Both the position numbers and the translations under genes were made by a program. A DNA stretch of 8,037 nucleotides from Candidatus Heimdallarchaeota archaeon (GTDB taxonomy: Archaea; Asgardarchaeota; Heimdallarchaeia; Heimdallarchaeales; Heimdallarchaeaceae): contig JAGLTP010000408.1 in assembly GCA_023135215.1 (NCBI GenBank), positions 1 to 8,037 of the forward strand, given 5' to 3'. The notes below the pieces were generated by a model that worked only from the letters and a program-made list of their open reading frames with translations, was not told the DNA's origin and ran no database searches. Shown here one piece after another: positions 6,386 to 8,037 of this stretch. How positions within the stretch are numbered: the first letter of the stretch is position 1; every line of letters starts with the position of its first letter.

Positions 6386-6396
6386 CTTTTATTAAG
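6386..6396 (-). promoter_or_regulatory. TATA-like element of the 42-residue gene
   Basis: CTTAATAAAAG on the minus strand, centred about 37 bases before the ATG. The predicted transcript would start near 6365-6367, just at the AGGTG site, so promoter and ribosome site compete for room; the true start may lie slightly upstream. A second AT-rich element (GTTATATAAT, minus strand, 6441-6450) is another candidate. Confidence 0.3.
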
Positions 6397-6507
6397 GATT
6401 GTTTTAATTAATTCATAAAATAGTTAAACTAATTAGTCGTATTATATAACTGGGAGTAAAACATGCGCAACTGTGTATATGATAAATATAATCGAACAGT
6501 TAGTTGC

Positions 6508-6525
6508 TTAAACCAATTGGTTAAA
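6508..6525. repeat. palindrome, possible operator
   Basis: A near-perfect 18-bp palindrome, TTAAACCAATTGGTTAAA, with a perfect 12-bp core AACCAATTGGTT at 6511-6522. It lies in the 280-bp gap 6355-6634 between the small gene and the methyltransferase, about 90 bases before the methyltransferase TATA candidates. The size and symmetry suit a dimeric regulator site, but no regulator gene is in the window. The rest of the gap holds promoter elements and no supported gene. Confidence 0.4.
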
Positions 6526-6584
6526 CCTTAAGAAATGAAGACATTTAGAGATGCTAAATAATCCTCTTTCTGTGGTAGAACTCA

Positions 6585-6600
6585 CTTAAATATCTTTAAG
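6585..6600. repeat. short inverted repeat next to the methyltransferase promoter
   Basis: Perfect six-base arms CTTAAA (6585-6590) and TTTAAG (6595-6600) around a TATC spacer. The repeat overlaps a TATA-like CTTAAATAT, so it may be a promoter element, an operator, or a chance product of AT-rich sequence. Confidence 0.3.
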
Positions 6601-6615
6601 CTAGATTCCAGTTAA

Positions 6616-6626
6616 CTTTAAATAAA
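6616..6626 (+). promoter_or_regulatory. TATA-like element before the methyltransferase gene
   Basis: CTTTAAATAAA is centred 26 bases before the in-frame ATG at 6647 and 14 bases before the ATG at 6635. Normal archaeal spacing would give a leaderless transcript starting at 6647, favouring the second Met (MQDFDFW). The upstream element at 6585-6593 would instead suit the ATG at 6635. Confidence 0.4.
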
Positions 6627-6634
6627 TCGTTTTC

Positions 6635-7276
6635 ATGTTTTATAAGATGCAGGATTTTGATTTCTGGTGTAAGATTGCATTGGGCATCATCTGTTATGCA
6701 TTTGTATTAATAAGAATTAGTTTCATAGGATATTCTAAAATTCATAAAACAGAAATTAAAAGGATTGAAAAAGGTTTGGATTTACTCTTTCTAGTTCTCT
6801 TCCTTTGTTACGAAGTTATCACTTATTTTCTTCTCCTCCTTACATCCAAATTTACTTGGTCAAGTTATCCACACATTCCATGGATATCTTGGCTAGGAGT
6901 TGCTATTGGTATAATTTCGCTACTTCTCTTTATATGGGTTCAACTAACTCTTGGAAGAAGTTCCTCACTTAAAATAGAAATCCAAGAACTTCAAGAACTG
7001 ATTACAAAAGGTCCTTATAATTTAGTACGACATCCTATGTATACCTCTTTGTTAATTTTACACATTGGTGTATTTTTAATGACTTCAAACTGGTTTATTG
7101 GTGCTTCTTGGTTTGCATCTTTGATTTTGTTTTTAGTTTTCAGAATTCCAAAAGAGGAAGAAGCATTATTAGATGAATTCGGTGAATTATATCAAAATTA
7201 TATGAATAAAAAGGGAAGAGTCTTTCCAAAAATATCTGTTTATGCTATAGAAAAGAAATCCAAACATAAAATATAA
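6635..7276 (+). CDS. ICMT/PEMT-family membrane methyltransferase
   Basis: A 213-residue membrane protein of the isoprenylcysteine carboxyl methyltransferase / phospholipid methyltransferase superfamily, which uses S-adenosylmethionine within the membrane. Hydrophobic segments lie near residues 11-31, 47-69, 83-105 and 136-170 (the last a hairpin of two). The family signature is clear: KGPYNLVRHPMY at 125-136, followed by FRIPKEEEALLDEFGELYQNY at about 169-189 and KKGRVFP, which together form the cofactor site. The methyl acceptor is unknown; prenylated-protein methylation, lipid methylation and others occur among relatives, and prokaryotic members are mostly uncharacterised. An alternative start is ATG at 6647, four codons in. 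Orientation and spacing do not link it clearly to neighbours: the exonuclease gene follows 24 bases later but has its own TATA element. Confidence 0.85.
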   Translation: MFYKMQDFDFWCKIALGIICYAFVLIRISFIGYSKIHKTEIKRIEKGLDLLFLVLFLCYEVITYFLLLLTSKFTWSSYPHIPWISWLGVAIGIISLLLFIWVQLTLGRSSSLKIEIQELQELITKGPYNLVRHPMYTSLLILHIGVFLMTSNWFIGASWFASLILFLVFRIPKEEEALLDEFGELYQNYMNKKGRVFPKISVYAIEKKSKHKI

Positions 7277-7277
7277 A
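7271..7277 (+). promoter_or_regulatory. TATA box of the exonuclease III gene
   Basis: ATATAAA overlaps the stop codon of the methyltransferase and is centred 27 bases before the ATG at 7301. That spacing predicts initiation at or within two bases of the start codon, hence a leaderless message. No Shine-Dalgarno sequence fits; the gap to the ATG is pyrimidine-rich. Confidence 0.5.
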
Positions 7278-7300
7278 GGTAATTCATCTTTTCTTATTTC

Positions 7301-8037
7301 ATGGCAGAATTCTCATTAATTTCTTGGAATGTGAATGGTATTCGAGCTATGTCAAAAAAAGTAATATATCAAAGTATGAAGTTCAACACATGGTTGAATA
7401 AGCTCTCACCTGATGCTCTCTGCATTCAAGAAACTAAAGCTCATCCTGATCAACTAACTGCTAAACTTCTTAGTCCTCAGGGATATAAGAGTTATTGGAA
7501 TTCTGCAGAAAGAAAAGGATATAGTGGTGTAGCAACTTATTCTAAAACCAAACCTCTCCGGGTTAACTATGAGATAAGTGGAGATAAATTTGATAGAGAA
7601 GGAAGAGTAATTGAAACTGAATATCCTGAATTTGTTCTCTTCAATGTTTATTTCCCAAATGGAAAATTGAATGAAGAAAGGTTAAAGTATAAACTGGAAT
7701 TTTACGATTACTTTCTGGAGCATATCGAAAAAGTTAGAGCAGAAGGGAAATCAATAATTGTTTGTGGTGATGTTAATACTGCACATACAGCTATTGATCT
7801 CACACATCCAAAAACTAACGAAGGTGTATCTGGTTTCTTACCTGTAGAAAGAAAGTGGATTGATAAATTAATATCTTTAAGTTACGTAGACACTTTTCGT
7901 TGTATCAATAAAGAACCAGAACATTATACCTGGTGGTCGGTGAGAAATATCGTGAAAGGTATTACTGCTAGAGAAAGAAATGTGGGATGGAGAATAGACT
8001 ATTTCTTTGTGTCTGAGGATTTAAGAAAAAACATTTC
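7301..8037 (+). CDS. xthA: exodeoxyribonuclease III / AP endonuclease (3' end outside window)
   Basis: The first 245 residues of an Xth-type nuclease, which cuts DNA 5' of abasic sites and removes 3' blocking groups in base excision repair. Conserved features in order: SWNVNGIRA (8-16), the metal-binding glutamate in CIQETKA (E44), GYSGVATYSK (73-82), EGRVIETEY (100-108), NVYFPNG with the active-site Tyr (Y117), CGDVNTAH with the catalytic Asp157 and Asn159, the HYTWWS loop (208-213), and GWRIDYFFVSEDL with D233. The family's final S-D-H motif with the catalytic histidine is not reached: the window ends an estimated 10-20 residues before the C-terminus, on an incomplete codon. No frameshift or stop is seen. 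The start ATG matches the family N-terminus exactly and lies 24 bases after the methyltransferase gene. Confidence 0.95.
   Translation, partial: MAEFSLISWNVNGIRAMSKKVIYQSMKFNTWLNKLSPDALCIQETKAHPDQLTAKLLSPQGYKSYWNSAERKGYSGVATYSKTKPLRVNYEISGDKFDREGRVIETEYPEFVLFNVYFPNGKLNEERLKYKLEFYDYFLEHIEKVRAEGKSIIVCGDVNTAHTAIDLTHPKTNEGVSGFLPVERKWIDKLISLSYVDTFRCINKEPEHYTWWSVRNIVKGITARERNVGWRIDYFFVSEDLRKNI

Noticed and set aside
6463..6531. A 22-codon open frame (ATG to TAA) preceded by GGGAG eight bases upstream.
   Set aside because: Too short to judge; the nearby TATA-like element would start transcription after the ATG, and the frame runs through the palindrome at 6508-6525, suggesting regulatory DNA.

Overview
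This is an AT-rich window (roughly two-thirds A+T) that reads as archaeal chromosome. The signs are archaeal-type TATA elements 20-60 bases before starts, very short or absent leaders, a GGTG-type Shine-Dalgarno sequence, frequent TTG/GTG starts, and the gene content: a tungsten/molybdenum aldehyde:ferredoxin oxidoreductase with its own polyferredoxin, a deazaflavin-type nitroreductase and a MoaD-like protein. The lineage cannot be fixed from sequence alone. An anaerobic, low-GC archaeon is the safest reading; the Asgard group is a guess from overall style.

Layout. Positions 1-630 hold the possible tail of an upstream gene and a DDN-like nitroreductase with a non-ATG start. Positions 683-3082 are a two-gene unit: an AOR-family tungstoenzyme followed without a gap by a four-motif [4Fe-4S] ferredoxin. 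Tail to tail with it, 24 bp away, is a MoaD/ThiS-like protein ending in Gly-Gly (3107-3385, minus). Two overlapping minus-strand genes follow: a HEAT-repeat protein (3752-4639) and a small protein with a probable zinc site (3454-3762). A 211-bp divergent region separates these from a GPH-type sugar-transporter homologue (4851-6188). Convergent with that is a 42-residue minus-strand gene (6226-6354) with a good archaeal ribosome site. A 280-bp intergenic region with two inverted repeats precedes an ICMT/PEMT-like membrane methyltransferase (6635-7276). Last is an exonuclease III-type AP endonuclease (from 7301) cut by the window end.

How the genes may work together. The AOR catalytic subunit would oxidise an aldehyde (or related substrate) at a bis-pterin W or Mo centre and pass electrons to the adjacent ferredoxin. 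The MoaD-like protein could supply sulfur for pterin cofactor synthesis, but could equally be a ubiquitin-like modifier. The other genes look like unrelated housekeeping or accessory functions.

Points most worth a second look: the ferredoxin lacks one cysteine of its third motif (Arg instead); the transporter lacks the two aspartates that form the cation site in MelB; the 42-residue gene; and the HEAT/zinc-site pair of unknown role. I found no mobile element, CRISPR array, tRNA or rRNA, and no clear evidence of an undescribed multi-gene system.
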